Part shown: piece after piece, positions 52,559-61,525 of the stretch
Layout: each line of letters starts with the position of its first letter
Numbering within the stretch: the stretch's first letter is position 1
Origin: Streptomyces sp. NBC_00878
GTDB taxonomy: Bacteria; Actinomycetota; Actinomycetes; Streptomycetales; Streptomycetaceae
DNA length: 64,000 bases
Assembly (NCBI RefSeq): GCF_026341515.1
Contig: NZ_JAPEOK010000001.1
Span: forward strand, 4,464,001 to 4,528,000
Direction of reading: 5' to 3'
Made by a program: the position numbers and the translations under genes
The notes under the pieces: model-generated
Database searches by the model: none
The model's input: the letters and a program-made list of their open reading frames with translations, nothing else
What the model was told of the DNA's origin: nothing

Positions 52559-55500
52559 TCAGCCCACCCGGGTGAACTTGGCGTCGTAGCCGGGTTCGAT
52601 GAGGTCGGACTTGAGCGCGACCGGCACCTCGACCGCGTCGCCGCTCGTGCCGTCACCGACGCTCAGCGAGCCGACCTTGGTTCCCGCCTTCGCCTCGTTC
52701 GGGATGACCGCGCCGTCCTCGCCCAGCTTCAGCTTGACCGTCTGCCCGGCCCAGCCCACCGCGGAGACGTCTTTCGTGGCGACGACCGGCGTGCGACCGC
52801 CGAGCCCGTCGTCCACGTACCCCACGACGTCACCCTTCTTCAGGATCTTCCGCGAGATCAGCGCCTTCTGGGCGGCGATCATCGTCTCCTTGCTGACCGC
52901 GTTGACCGTGTCGATGATCGGCGGCTTGTGCTGGCCGAGGATCGCGCCGACGACGATGACGACCTCGCCGCCGACCTCCTGGGTGGCGGCGAACAGCAGG
53001 TTGCCGCCGGCCTTGGTGGTGGAGCCGGTCTTGAGGCCGATGGCGTTGTTGTAGGGGACGAGGCGGTTGTAGTTCTGCCAAACCTTGCCCGACGGGTCCT
53101 CCCAGGACGGGAGCTTGGTGATGTCCACCAGCGCCTCCATCCGCACCAGCTCGTTGCCGAGCTTCACCTGGTCCTCGGCGGTGGAGACGGTCGTCTCCTT
53201 CAGGCCCGAGGAGTCGGTGTACGTCGTGTTGGTCATCCCGAGGTCCTTGGCGGCGGCGTTCATCTTGTCGATGAACTTCGCCTCCGAACCGTTCATGTCC
53301 CAGCGGGCCAGCAGCCGCGCGATGTTGTTCGCGGAGGGGATCATGATGGCCGCGAGGGCTTCCCTCTCGGTGAGGGTGTCGCCCTCCTTGACGGTGTTGA
53401 GCGTCGACTCGCCGTCCTTGTCGTAGCCGCCCTCCTTTTCCGCCGTCGCGTCGACGGGGATCGACTTGCCGTCCTCGCCGCGCTTCAGCGGGTGATCCTT
53501 GAGGATCACGTACGCCGTCATGGCCTTAGCGATCGAGCCGATCGCGACGGGCTTCTGCTCGCCGAACTTGTCGACGGTCCCGATGCCGTTCACGTCCACC
53601 CAGCCCTGGCCCTCGTCGGGCCAGGGAAGGGCGAGCTTGTTCCCCTCGAAGGCGTACGACTCGTCGGCGGTCAGCGCGAGCGTGGGGGTCGGCAGCGGAC
53701 GTACGGCCTGCACGATTGCAAACACCACGGCCAGCAGCAGCACCAGCGGCGTCCAGATCTTGACCCGCCGCACGATCGTCCGCACCGGTGTCTCCCGGGG
53801 CGGCGGCGTGTTCGTCAGCTCCGCCAGCAGGTCCAACGGGGGCTTCGGCGGCAGGGGTTGCTGCGTCGTCCGCTCGGGACCGACCTGCTGGATGGCGGCG
53901 GTCTCGGCGGCGGGCGGCACCGACGGGGACGACGGAGTCGGGGAGTGAGCCGGGGACTGAGCCGGGGACGAGGACGGGGCCAAGGACGGCGAACCGGTCG
54001 GGCGCGGCTTGGGCAGCGCGGGCTCGTCGAGCGGCTTGAGGGCTACGAACTTGCTGGTGCGCTCAGCTTCCGGCTCGGCGGAGGGTTTGGTGGAGGGTTT
54101 GGCGGCCCAGGCCGGAGCGGGCTTGCCCTCTGGCGTATCGGCGGGCGTACGAGCTGCTGTCCGGGCGTCGTCCCTGTCCGGCTGTGCACCGGGCTCGGGC
54201 TCGGCGGCGTCGCCCTTGTCCGCGCGGGCGTCCGACTTGGCATCCGGCCCGGTCTCGGGCTTCTCGGCGGCGGGCTTGGCACCGCCCAGCTTGAGCATGG
54301 TGGTGGGCTGATCCACGGCACGCGCAGGCATCCTGAAGATGCCGGTGGGCTGGTCGACGGGGCGCTCGGGGGCATCGCCGGAGCCGGAATCAGAGCTGGC
54401 ATCGGAACCGGAGTCCGACTCGGCGGCACCTTCGCGGTCGGCTGCCTCCGCGGACTCGCCCGCCGTGTCGGAGGCGGCGTCGGCCTTCGCCGCATCGCCC
54501 TCGACCTCGCCGTCGCCGTCGCCCTCGCCGTCACTCGGGGCTTCACCTGCGGGTTCGGCCGCGCTGGGGGCAGAGTCGGCCACGGGCGCCGAATCGGCCA
54601 CGCCGTCACCGGGGCCTTCACCGGCGGGCTGGTCGGACTCGGCATCGGGCTCGGCGTCGGGCTCGGTCACCTCGGGCGCCGCGTCCGCCTTCGCGTCGCC
54701 ACCGGCCTCCGCCTCATGCTTCGACTCGCTCTTCGTCTCGCTCTTCGCCTCGCCGTCGGGCTTCCCCTCGGCGTCGGCACCGCCAACTGGCTCGGCGTCG
54801 TCACCGTCGGTCTCGGCAGCGCGGTCGGCGTCAATCTCGGCATCGAGCTCGCCCGGAGCGCCGTCCTCGGCCGGGGCCTCCGCAGGAGCGGCACCCTCCG
54901 GCTCGTCGCCCGCATCGCCCACGCCGTGCGCATCGTCGGCGCCGTCGGCGTCCTCCGCCTCGGCGACTCGCGGGGCATCCGCGGAAGCGGCGTCCCCTGC
55001 CAGGGCGTCAGCCCCCGCGTCCCCCTCGGAGCCACTCTCGGGCCCGGAGCCACCGCCGTTGTCCGAATCGGAGTCGTCAACCGAGCCACCGCCACCGGCA
55101 GCGACCTCCGGAGCGTCCAAGCCCTCCGCGTCGACCCCGGCCGCATCCGACGCATCCACGTCCGGCCGGTCGGAACCCTCCGCAGCGCCGGCCCCATCGG
55201 CCCCATCGGCCGCGTCGGCCTCATCGGAGCCATCCGCCGCGCCATCGCCCGCCCCGGAGCCATCCGCGTCCCCAGAGGAGCCCTCAGAGCCCTTCTCGTC
55301 CGCGGACGCGACCCACGCGGCCACCACGTCCCGCAGTCGCGCGTCACCGCCACCGGTGGCCTTCTCGGGGCTCTTCTGGGCGGACTCCCGCTCAGCAGAA
55401 CCGTCACTCCCCTGGGAACTCCCGCCGGTGGCCCCCTCCGCCCCCGCCGAACCCGCGGAGCGCTTCGTGGAGAACACCGCCGTGGCCGTGTCAGCCCGGG

Positions 55501-55624
55501 AAGCCGCTGTGACGGCCTCCCGGGCGACTGCCAGCCGCGGATCCGGAACCGGAGCCGTACTCCCCGACGTCGCTTCTTTCGACGACTCGTGCTGCTTCGA
55601 CCTGTCGGGGGACTCGCCCGCCAC
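52559..55624 (-). CDS. D-alanyl-D-alanine carboxypeptidase with long acidic cytoplasmic extension
   Basis: The 1021-residue protein carries a penicillin-binding DD-carboxypeptidase domain at its C-terminus: SxxK as SIAK (near residue 697), SxN as SAN (IPSANNIARLLA), and KTG (GLKTGSTTKAGGNLLFAA, near 863), followed by the accessory domain. One membrane helix (TPLVLLLAVVFAIVQAV, near 630) precedes it. The first roughly 600 residues are predicted cytoplasmic, highly acidic and low in complexity (Asp, Glu, Ala, Gly, Ser). The enzyme trims the terminal D-Ala of peptidoglycan outside the cell. I chose the GTG at 55624 because GGAGGAGG lies just upstream. The extension is odd for a DD-carboxypeptidase. 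Confidence 0.9.
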   Translation of the reverse strand: MAGESPDRSKQHESSKEATSGSTAPVPDPRLAVAREAVTAASRADTATAVFSTKRSAGSAGAEGATGGSSQGSDGSAERESAQKSPEKATGGGDARLRDVVAAWVASADEKGSEGSSGDADGSGAGDGAADGSDEADAADGADGAGAAEGSDRPDVDASDAAGVDAEGLDAPEVAAGGGGSVDDSDSDNGGGSGPESGSEGDAGADALAGDAASADAPRVAEAEDADGADDAHGVGDAGDEPEGAAPAEAPAEDGAPGELDAEIDADRAAETDGDDAEPVGGADAEGKPDGEAKSETKSESKHEAEAGGDAKADAAPEVTEPDAEPDAESDQPAGEGPGDGVADSAPVADSAPSAAEPAGEAPSDGEGDGDGEVEGDAAKADAASDTAGESAEAADREGAAESDSGSDASSDSGSGDAPERPVDQPTGIFRMPARAVDQPTTMLKLGGAKPAAEKPETGPDAKSDARADKGDAAEPEPGAQPDRDDARTAARTPADTPEGKPAPAWAAKPSTKPSAEPEAERTSKFVALKPLDEPALPKPRPTGSPSLAPSSSPAQSPAHSPTPSSPSVPPAAETAAIQQVGPERTTQQPLPPKPPLDLLAELTNTPPPRETPVRTIVRRVKIWTPLVLLLAVVFAIVQAVRPLPTPTLALTADESYAFEGNKLALPWPDEGQGWVDVNGIGTVDKFGEQKPVAIGSIAKAMTAYVILKDHPLKRGEDGKSIPVDATAEKEGGYDKDGESTLNTVKEGDTLTEREALAAIMIPSANNIARLLARWDMNGSEAKFIDKMNAAAKDLGMTNTTYTDSSGLKETTVSTAEDQVKLGNELVRMEALVDITKLPSWEDPSGKVWQNYNRLVPYNNAIGLKTGSTTKAGGNLLFAATQEVGGEVVIVVGAILGQHKPPIIDTVNAVSKETMIAAQKALISRKILKKGDVVGYVDDGLGGRTPVVATKDVSAVGWAGQTVKLKLGEDGAVIPNEAKAGTKVGSLSVGDGTSGDAVEVPVALKSDLIEPGYDAKFTRVG

Positions 55625-55864
55625 CGATGCCTCCTCCATGCGCCACACTTCGTGCGCCCAACCGAACCATGAACCCGCGGAGACGTGCACACACTCCCGG
55701 ACATCCCCTGTCCGAACCATGTATCAGTGTCCTGTGTGCGGGCTTAACCTCCGTGGTAGACGAGAACGACATACCTGCTGGTTCCACAACGAACCGGTCA
55801 CGCACCCTCGACAGACCAATGTGAGAGGGGTCACCCTGTCATTCATCCACGCGGGGAGGCATGG

Positions 55865-56620
55865 ATGGGCAGGAGCCGCAGAACACTTCCGGAGGAGCTT
55901 CTGCTGCTGGCGCTGGACCCGACCACGGGTACCACCGCACAGCCGCAGTCGCTCGACCTAGGTCTGGCCGGAGCGCAGCTAGTAGAGCTGGCGCTGGCCG
56001 GACGGATAGCCCCAGACGGGGATCGTATCGCCGTGGTGGCACCACGGCCGACAGGAGATCCAACCTTGGACTGTGCGCTGGAACTACTCCGCAGGCGGGG
56101 TGCTCCAGTACGCGCTGTGAACTGGATCGGCGGACCCCGGCTGGGGCTGCGCCAGACCTATCTCTCGCATCTGGAGCGGTGCGGCATGGTGCATGCCGTG
56201 GCGGGACAGATGTGCGGGGTGCTTCCGACGACTCGCTATCAGGCGACGGACACGGAGATCAGCCGGGAGATCAGGGCCCGGCTGGACAGCGCGATCCGCA
56301 CCGGCGTACCGCCGGACCCGCGGACCGCCGCGCTGGCCGCGCTGGCGCACGCCGTCGGGCTGGGCAAGCACCTCTACCCGGGGAACGAAGGGCGTTCGTC
56401 GCGCTCCCGACTCCGGGACCTGATCAGGCACGACCCCATGGGCGGCCTCGTGGCGCACGCCGTGATGGACGTCCAGAACGGTGTGGCCGCTCAGCCACGC
56501 CGCAGCCCGGCACCGGCCGGCCGTCAGGCCACCCCCGGCGCCAGGCCCGCATCGGAGCCCGCCAGGGGCGTACCGATGCAACCGCACCGCGGTTCGATGG
56601 CACGCGCCGTGGCTCACTGA
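55865..56620 (+). CDS. GPP34 (GOLPH3-like) phosphoprotein
   Basis: The 251-residue protein starts MGRSRRTLPEELLLLALDPT, the GPP34 family pattern (PEELLLLAL..., GLAGAQLVELALAGRI, RVAVV, then helical repeats with LGKHLYPG). The eukaryotic members bind phosphatidylinositol-4-phosphate at the Golgi; the bacterial role is unknown and many Streptomyces copies exist. GGGGAGG lies five bases before the ATG at 55865. The C-terminal 50 residues are Pro/Arg-rich and variable. It is divergent from the DD-carboxypeptidase gene. Confidence 0.88.
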   Translation: MGRSRRTLPEELLLLALDPTTGTTAQPQSLDLGLAGAQLVELALAGRIAPDGDRIAVVAPRPTGDPTLDCALELLRRRGAPVRAVNWIGGPRLGLRQTYLSHLERCGMVHAVAGQMCGVLPTTRYQATDTEISREIRARLDSAIRTGVPPDPRTAALAALAHAVGLGKHLYPGNEGRSSRSRLRDLIRHDPMGGLVAHAVMDVQNGVAAQPRRSPAPAGRQATPGARPASEPARGVPMQPHRGSMARAVAH

Positions 56621-57277
56621 GCCGCTGATCCACGGCACCGGCCGGCACGACCGCAGTGCGGCAGTACCCGCAGGCACCACAGCACGACTCGCAGGCACCA
56701 CAGCAGTACCCGTAAGCAGCACAGCAGTACCCGTAAGCAGCACAGCAGTACCCGTAGTGCCCGCAAGACCCGTGGTACCCGCAAGACGATCACCACCGTG
56801 CAGCACGCATCGCGCGTCACGCACGTCAGCGCCGCACCGCAGTCCCCAAGACCCGGTCCGGGAGCCGCTGAGCCGCGCGGGGTGGTGGGCCGTACGTCCG
56901 GACGACGACACGGCCCGCCGCCCCGCGCAGCCGCATGTCACGGAACGTGCGGCCACGCCGCATGTCCCGTCGCATCGCAAGGCTCCGTCGCATCTCGTGT
57001 GTGGCCGCATCACCTGGTCTCTTGCGGGGAGGCCCCGGCGGTCACGCCAGGGAGGAATCGCATCCCGTGACAGCGACGCGGAGCGTCGCCACACCCTGTT
57101 CCTCGGGCGTGGAGCGCCGCTGCGGCTTGCCCAGCGGAGCCGAGTGCAGGCGAACACGTGTGCCCGCATTCGCTGACGGGGATGACTGCGGCGGGAGAGG
57201 AGCGCGAACATACGGATCTCGTACGTATGGTCATCCGGCAGGGCTCGGGTGGCCGGAACGTGGACGGGGGTGAGGGC
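56621..57277. other. Intergenic region with a 21-bp minisatellite, left flank of the TnpB gene
   Basis: Three 21-bp units of CAGCAGTACCCGTAAGCAGC(A) lie at 56701-56763, with decayed units from 56661. No credible gene. A CATACG/CGTATG 6-bp stem at 57209-57229 may be part of the left end of the TnpB element, but the exact boundary is not located. Confidence 0.6.
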
Positions 57278-58507
57278 GTGACGGAAGCAGCAGGGGCCGA
57301 CGGAGCGGGGCACGCCCGGTACACCTTCCGTCTGCGCGTATCGTCCACCGCCCGCACTGCGCTGATGGCGGAGTGGGACCGCTGCCGGTGGATCTGGAAC
57401 GAGTGCTGCGCGAAGTCGAAGCAGACGCACCTCTGGAACAAGAACCGGCCCGAAGGCGTGGACAAGCGGACCTGCGGTCCAGCCCAGCTCGACAAAATGC
57501 TGACCGAAGCCCGGAAGGCGAACACCTGGCTGCGCGAGGGCTCCAGCGTTCCGCAGCAGCAGTTGATCCGCGACTTCGGCAAGTCCAAAGCCAAGGCGCA
57601 GAAGGACGTCAGGGAACGGCTGCCCATGCACCGCCGGGCCGGGATGCCGAAGTGGAAGAAGAAGCGCGAGGCGCTGCCCACCCTCAACTACACCAAGCGC
57701 GGCTTCCGTCTCAAAGACGGCAAGCTGCACCTCGCGGGCGGGATCGTGCTGACGCCCGTGTGGTCGCGGGAACTCCCGGCCGAACCGTCCAGCGTCCGTG
57801 TCCATCAGGACAGTGTCGGGCACTGGTACGTCAGCTTCGTCGTTCCCACCGAGGTCCAACCGCTGCCCGAAACGGGCGCGGTGATCGGCATCGACGGGGG
57901 CGTGAAGGAGACCGCGACCACCACCAGCGACGCGCACGACCTGCCCCACGCCGAGCACGGCAGGAAGGCCCAGACGAAACTGACGCGGTACGACCGGATG
58001 ATGGCCCGGCGCAAGCCGAAGAAGGGACAGGCCGGATCGGCAGGCTACCGCGAAGCGAAGAAGCTGCGGGCCACGGCATGCAAGAAGGTGGCCCGCCAGC
58101 GGCAGGACACCGGCCGCAAGTGGGCCAAGTCCGTAGTCCGCGACCACGACGCCCTCGCTGTGGAGGACTTCCGGCCGAAGTTCCTGGCCAGGACCACCAT
58201 GGCGCGCAAGGCCGCCGACGCGTCGATCGGCGCCACCAAGCAGGCCCTGATCGAGATGGGCCGCAAGCATGGCCGTGCCGTGTACCTGGTACACCCCGCG
58301 CACACCACGATGGACTGTGCGCAGTGCGGAGCGAGAACCAAGCACGCACTACCTCTCTCAGAACGAACGTATACCTGCATCGCATGCGGAGCCGTGTCCC
58401 CCCGGGACAAGAACTCCGCTCGCGTCATGCTGGTCCGGGCAGGTCTCAACCCGGCTGGTGCTGATCGCGTAAGACCAGGTGGCGCGCTGCCCCACCTGGC
58501 CGCGTGA
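57278..58507 (+). CDS. tnpB: TnpB, RNA-guided nuclease of an IS200/IS605-type element
   Basis: The 409-residue protein has the RuvC-like catalytic set: Asp206 in IGIDGG, Glu296 in LAVEDF and Asp377 in PRDKNSARV. A zinc ribbon CxxC...CxxC (Cys347/350 and 367/370) lies between the last two. The N-terminus WDRCRWIWNECC is typical. All key residues are present, so it may be active. I chose the GTG at 57278; an ATG at 57227 is also possible. No TnpA (Y1 transposase) gene is nearby, so it is a TnpB-only unit. The conserved right-end structure follows directly. Confidence 0.9.
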   Translation: MTEAAGADGAGHARYTFRLRVSSTARTALMAEWDRCRWIWNECCAKSKQTHLWNKNRPEGVDKRTCGPAQLDKMLTEARKANTWLREGSSVPQQQLIRDFGKSKAKAQKDVRERLPMHRRAGMPKWKKKREALPTLNYTKRGFRLKDGKLHLAGGIVLTPVWSRELPAEPSSVRVHQDSVGHWYVSFVVPTEVQPLPETGAVIGIDGGVKETATTTSDAHDLPHAEHGRKAQTKLTRYDRMMARRKPKKGQAGSAGYREAKKLRATACKKVARQRQDTGRKWAKSVVRDHDALAVEDFRPKFLARTTMARKAADASIGATKQALIEMGRKHGRAVYLVHPAHTTMDCAQCGARTKHALPLSERTYTCIACGAVSPRDKNSARVMLVRAGLNPAGADRVRPGGALPHLAA

Positions 58508-58573
58508 GCTAGAAATCCCCGACCGACCCTGGAGGGTGAGGAATCCCCTTCCTCCAGGGCGGGGAGGTTTCAA
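58508..58573 (+). ncRNA. Predicted 3' end of the TnpB omega-RNA / element right end
   Basis: After the TnpB stop come CCCTGGAGG and CCTCCAGGG (58527-58535 and 58551-58559), a perfect 9-bp stem, then GCGGGGAGGTTTCAA. This form closes the right end of many IS605-type elements. In characterised TnpB systems the guide RNA continues from here into host DNA. The first guide bases would be about 58574-58593. The 5' limit of the RNA is not visible, and normally lies within the tnpB gene. Confidence 0.6.
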
Positions 58574-58727
58574 CACTCTTCCACGCCAGGTGGCGCGAGG
58601 TGGCGACAAGTGGCGAGTACGCATGGCATATCCGCGGTTTCCCAGCGGTAGCAAGCGCCTTGGTGGCAATCTGCTCAACAGCAGATACGCAAAGTACAGG
58701 CAGCACGCAGCCGGAGGTGCACGTCCC

Positions 58728-59597
58728 GTGGCGTCCAATGTCAATCCCACCGTCAGGCGACGCCGGTTGGGCCAGGAGCTGCGCCGGCTCCGCGAGCTCA
58801 AGGGCATGACGGCAGAAGAAGTGGCCGAGCGGCTGCTCGTCTCGCAGTCGAAGATCAGCCGCCTGGAGAACGGACGGCGCAGCATCAGCCAGCGCGACGT
58901 CCGCGATCTGTGCGGGGTGTACGAGGTCGAGGACGTCCGGATCGTCGACTCGCTGATGCAGATGGCCAAGGACTCGCGCCAGCAGGGCTGGTGGCACTCC
59001 TTCGGCGACATCCCGTACAGCGTCTACATCGGCCTGGAGACGGACGCGGCGAGCCTGCGCGTGTACGACCCGCTGGTCGTCCCGGGCCTGTTGCAGACCC
59101 GTGCGTACGCCGAGTCCCTGATCCAGGGCGCGCTCCCGGAGGCGGCCTCCGGCGACATCGAGAAGCGCGTCCAGGTACGGCTGCGGCGACAGGAACGTAT
59201 CTCCGACCTGGAGAACCCCCTGCGGCTGTGGGCCGTGCTCGACGAGGCCGCGCTGCGGCGTGCCGTCGGCAACAAACAGGTGATGATCGAGCAGTTGGAG
59301 CATCTCGTCGAGATGTCCCACGTGCCGCATGTGACGGTCCAGGTCATCCCGTTCACGATGGGCGCCCATCCCGGGGTCAGCGGGCAGTACGCGATCCTAG
59401 AGTTCCCCGACGCGGCCGACTCCAGCGTGGTCTACATCGAGGGTGTCACCAGCGACCTGTACCTGGAGAAGGCGAACGACGTCCAGAAGTACAGCGTCAT
59501 GTACGAGCACCTGCGGGCGCAGGCTCTGAACGCGGACCAGTCAAGGGAGTTCATCGCGGACGTCGCCAAGGACTACGCCACCGTGGCGATGTCCTGA
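58728..59597 (+). CDS. Helix-turn-helix XRE regulator with DUF5753 domain
   Basis: The 289-residue protein has an N-terminal XRE helix-turn-helix (RRRLGQELRRLRELKGMTAE, EVAERLLVSQSKISRLENGRRSISQRDVRDL) and a C-terminal DUF5753 domain (WWHSFGDIPYSVYIGLETDAASLRVYDPLVVPGLLQT...IPFTMGAHPGVSGQYAILEFP). These WhiJ-type regulators are paired with a small DUF397 protein in Streptomyces and act in development or metabolism. The GTG at 58728 has GGAGG upstream (ten bases). The partner follows 242 bp downstream. Confidence 0.92.
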   Translation: MASNVNPTVRRRRLGQELRRLRELKGMTAEEVAERLLVSQSKISRLENGRRSISQRDVRDLCGVYEVEDVRIVDSLMQMAKDSRQQGWWHSFGDIPYSVYIGLETDAASLRVYDPLVVPGLLQTRAYAESLIQGALPEAASGDIEKRVQVRLRRQERISDLENPLRLWAVLDEAALRRAVGNKQVMIEQLEHLVEMSHVPHVTVQVIPFTMGAHPGVSGQYAILEFPDAADSSVVYIEGVTSDLYLEKANDVQKYSVMYEHLRAQALNADQSREFIADVAKDYATVAMS

Positions 59598-59839
59598 GCG
59601 GACGTACAGGGGCCGCCCCGGTGAGAAAGTGCCGGATCTTACACCGTCACCTCACTCCGGCGGAAGACTCCCCTGGTATATGCCACCCGGTCGAGTGAAT
59701 AGTCGCTTCGTACGCCGATGTTGGCGAGTAGCGTCGATCACGCCAAGCAGCAACAAGCTTGGCGCAATCCGAGCAGCGGATTCCGGAACGAATCCGCAGC
59801 GCGGTGACAGCAACTCAGCAACTGGCTACCGGAGCGAAC

Positions 59840-60040
59840 ATGGCAATCAAGCAGGGCGCCACGGATGCGTGGACCAAGTCTTCGTATTCCCAAGGAAACG
59901 GCGCATGCGTCGAGGTCAAGTCCCCCGTCCTGACGGCGATCGCCGTCCGCGACTCCAAGGTCCACGAGGGCCCCGCGCTGGCCTTCCCGGCCGACTCGTG
60001 GAACGCCTTCGTGTCTGAGGTGAGCCGGGGCACTGTCTGA
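59840..60040 (+). CDS. DUF397 protein, partner of the XRE regulator
   Basis: The 66-residue protein MAIKQGATDAWTKSSYSQGN continues ACVEVKSPVLTAIAVRDSKVHEGPALAFPADSWNAFVSEV, the standard DUF397 sequence (W-x-K-S-S-Y-S...C-V-E-V, V-R-D-S-K). DUF397 proteins are thought to oppose or tune the neighbouring HTH/DUF5753 regulator. The ATG at 59840 has GGAG five bases upstream. A good terminator follows. Confidence 0.92.
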   Translation: MAIKQGATDAWTKSSYSQGNGACVEVKSPVLTAIAVRDSKVHEGPALAFPADSWNAFVSEVSRGTV

Positions 60041-60119
60041 CCCCACCACCGGCTGGATCAACAACTGCTTCCACAACCGCATCGACAACTGCATCAACAA
60101 CTGCACAAGCACCACGAAA

Positions 60120-60170
60120 GAGCCCTCTCGACTGGCCCGCCGTCCCGGCCGAGGGGGCTCGGCCTTTTCC
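60120..60170 (+). terminator. Rho-independent terminator
   Basis: GAGCCCTCTCG and CGAGGGGGCTC (60120-60130, 60150-60160) pair over 11 bp with one mismatch, followed by GGCCTTTTCC. It ends the regulator/DUF397 unit. Confidence 0.8.
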
Positions 60171-60327
60171 GGATTTCGCGCCTTTCAAGGCCTCCAAATA
60201 CGATCAGTTCCCCCACTGTTCGCATACTGATCCGACCTTCAACCGACCGTTCCTGTTCGATTACAGTGCTGGACTGTCGGCCGTACCGACTGGTTCGGTA
60301 CGGGATCGGGATCTGTAGGAGGCCTCG

Positions 60328-61482
60328 GTGGGTGCGACAGCCGGTGCCGTCTGGGGCCGTGCCGAACAGCAGGATTTCCGCAGCCGGGTGCGTGGCACAC
60401 TGCTCGGCGCGGCCGTCGGGGACGCGCTGGGCTCGCCCGTGGGCAACCTCTCGCTGGACGGGATCCGCGCGGCGCACGGGGCGGAGGGGCTCACCGATCT
60501 GGCCTTCGGGCACGGCAGGCGCGGAGCCGTCTCCCACCTCACCCAGCTGACGCTGTTCTCGATGGACGGGCTGATACGGGCCCAGGTGCGCCGGGACACC
60601 GGGGCCTGGCATCCGCCGACGGACCTGCACCGGGCATATCTGCGGTGGGCCGCCACGCAGCGCGACTGGGGTCCCGACGAGCGGCGCAAGGAGGACGGGT
60701 GGCTGGCACGCGAGGAGTGGCTGTACGCGCTCCGCGAGCCGACGCGCGCCTGTCTGGCCGGGCTCGGCGACGCGACGATGGGGACGCTGGACGCCCCCAA
60801 GAACCCCGAGGAGCAGGGGCCTGAGGCGGCGGTCCGTTCCGCGCCCTTCGGGCTGCTCGTCGGCTGGGAGCCGCAGCTGGTGATGCAGCTCGCGGTGGAG
60901 TGCGCGGCGCAGACCCACGGGCATCCGACGGCGTACCTGTCGGCGGGGGCGTACGCCGTCGTCGTGCATGGTCTGGCGCGCGGCGAGAGCCTCGACACTG
61001 CCGTCCAGCGGGCCCTGCAGATGCTGGCCGTACGCCCAGGGCACCAACCCGTCGCCGCGGCCCTGCAACAGGCGCTGGGGGCCGTACGGCAGGGCATGCC
61101 GTCTCCGTCCCGTGTGGAGGACCTGGCCGGGGGCGGTACGGCGGACGGGCTGCTCTCGGTCGCCGTCTACTGCGCCCTGGTGGGCGAGGACACCCGCCAC
61201 GGTCTGTGCCTCGCGGTGAACCACGGGGGCGCGTCGGCCGCCGCGGGAGCGCTCACGGGCGCCCTGCTCGGCGCGCTGCACGGCGAGACGGCCCTTCCGC
61301 CGTCCTGGCTGGCCGAGCTGGAGGGCCGCCCCACCATGCTCGTCCTCGCGGACGACTTCGCGATGGAGATGACCCAGGGCCCGGCCCTGCACGGCCCGGC
61401 GGGCTCCTCACCGGGCTGGCTGGCCCGTTACCCACGGGGGTACTCGGCCTTGGCGGGCGCCACACCGGTCCCGACGGGCTGA
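60328..61482 (+). CDS. ADP-ribosylglycohydrolase-fold protein with degenerate metal sites
   Basis: The 384-residue protein has the fold of ADP-ribosylglycohydrolases (DraG/ARH): GTLLGAAVGDALGSPV near the start, LTQLTLFSMDGLIRA, and VNHGGASAAAGALTGALLGAL near residue 297. In active enzymes the corresponding motifs are T/S-D-D-T-Q and G-D-S-D-S-T, whose Asp residues bind two metal ions. Here they read SHLTQ (His70-Leu71) and GASAAA, so the metal ligands are gone. I therefore predict a catalytically dead paralog that may still bind ADP-ribose or its target. The GTG at 60328 has AGGAGG five bases upstream. Its frame is intact, so it is not a simple pseudogene. Confidence 0.88.
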   Translation: MGATAGAVWGRAEQQDFRSRVRGTLLGAAVGDALGSPVGNLSLDGIRAAHGAEGLTDLAFGHGRRGAVSHLTQLTLFSMDGLIRAQVRRDTGAWHPPTDLHRAYLRWAATQRDWGPDERRKEDGWLAREEWLYALREPTRACLAGLGDATMGTLDAPKNPEEQGPEAAVRSAPFGLLVGWEPQLVMQLAVECAAQTHGHPTAYLSAGAYAVVVHGLARGESLDTAVQRALQMLAVRPGHQPVAAALQQALGAVRQGMPSPSRVEDLAGGGTADGLLSVAVYCALVGEDTRHGLCLAVNHGGASAAAGALTGALLGALHGETALPPSWLAELEGRPTMLVLADDFAMEMTQGPALHGPAGSSPGWLARYPRGYSALAGATPVPTG

Positions 61483-61525
61483 CCACGCCGGACGTCCGTA
61501 CGGGCGGGCAGGTCGTACAGGCGGG

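Noticed and set aside
52391..55672. A 1093-codon open frame on the plus strand opposite the DD-carboxypeptidase
   Set aside because: It mirrors the highly biased codon use of the minus-strand gene, has no recognisable motif, and is full of low-complexity Gly/Arg/Leu. Antisense shadow.
56661..56763. Possible CRISPR array or iteron origin at the 21-bp repeats
   Set aside because: There are no spacers, only about three good units, and no replication gene nearby.
56084..58345. A 753-codon minus-strand frame across the GPP34 and TnpB genes
   Set aside because: It covers two clear plus-strand genes and a minisatellite, so it cannot be a single protein.
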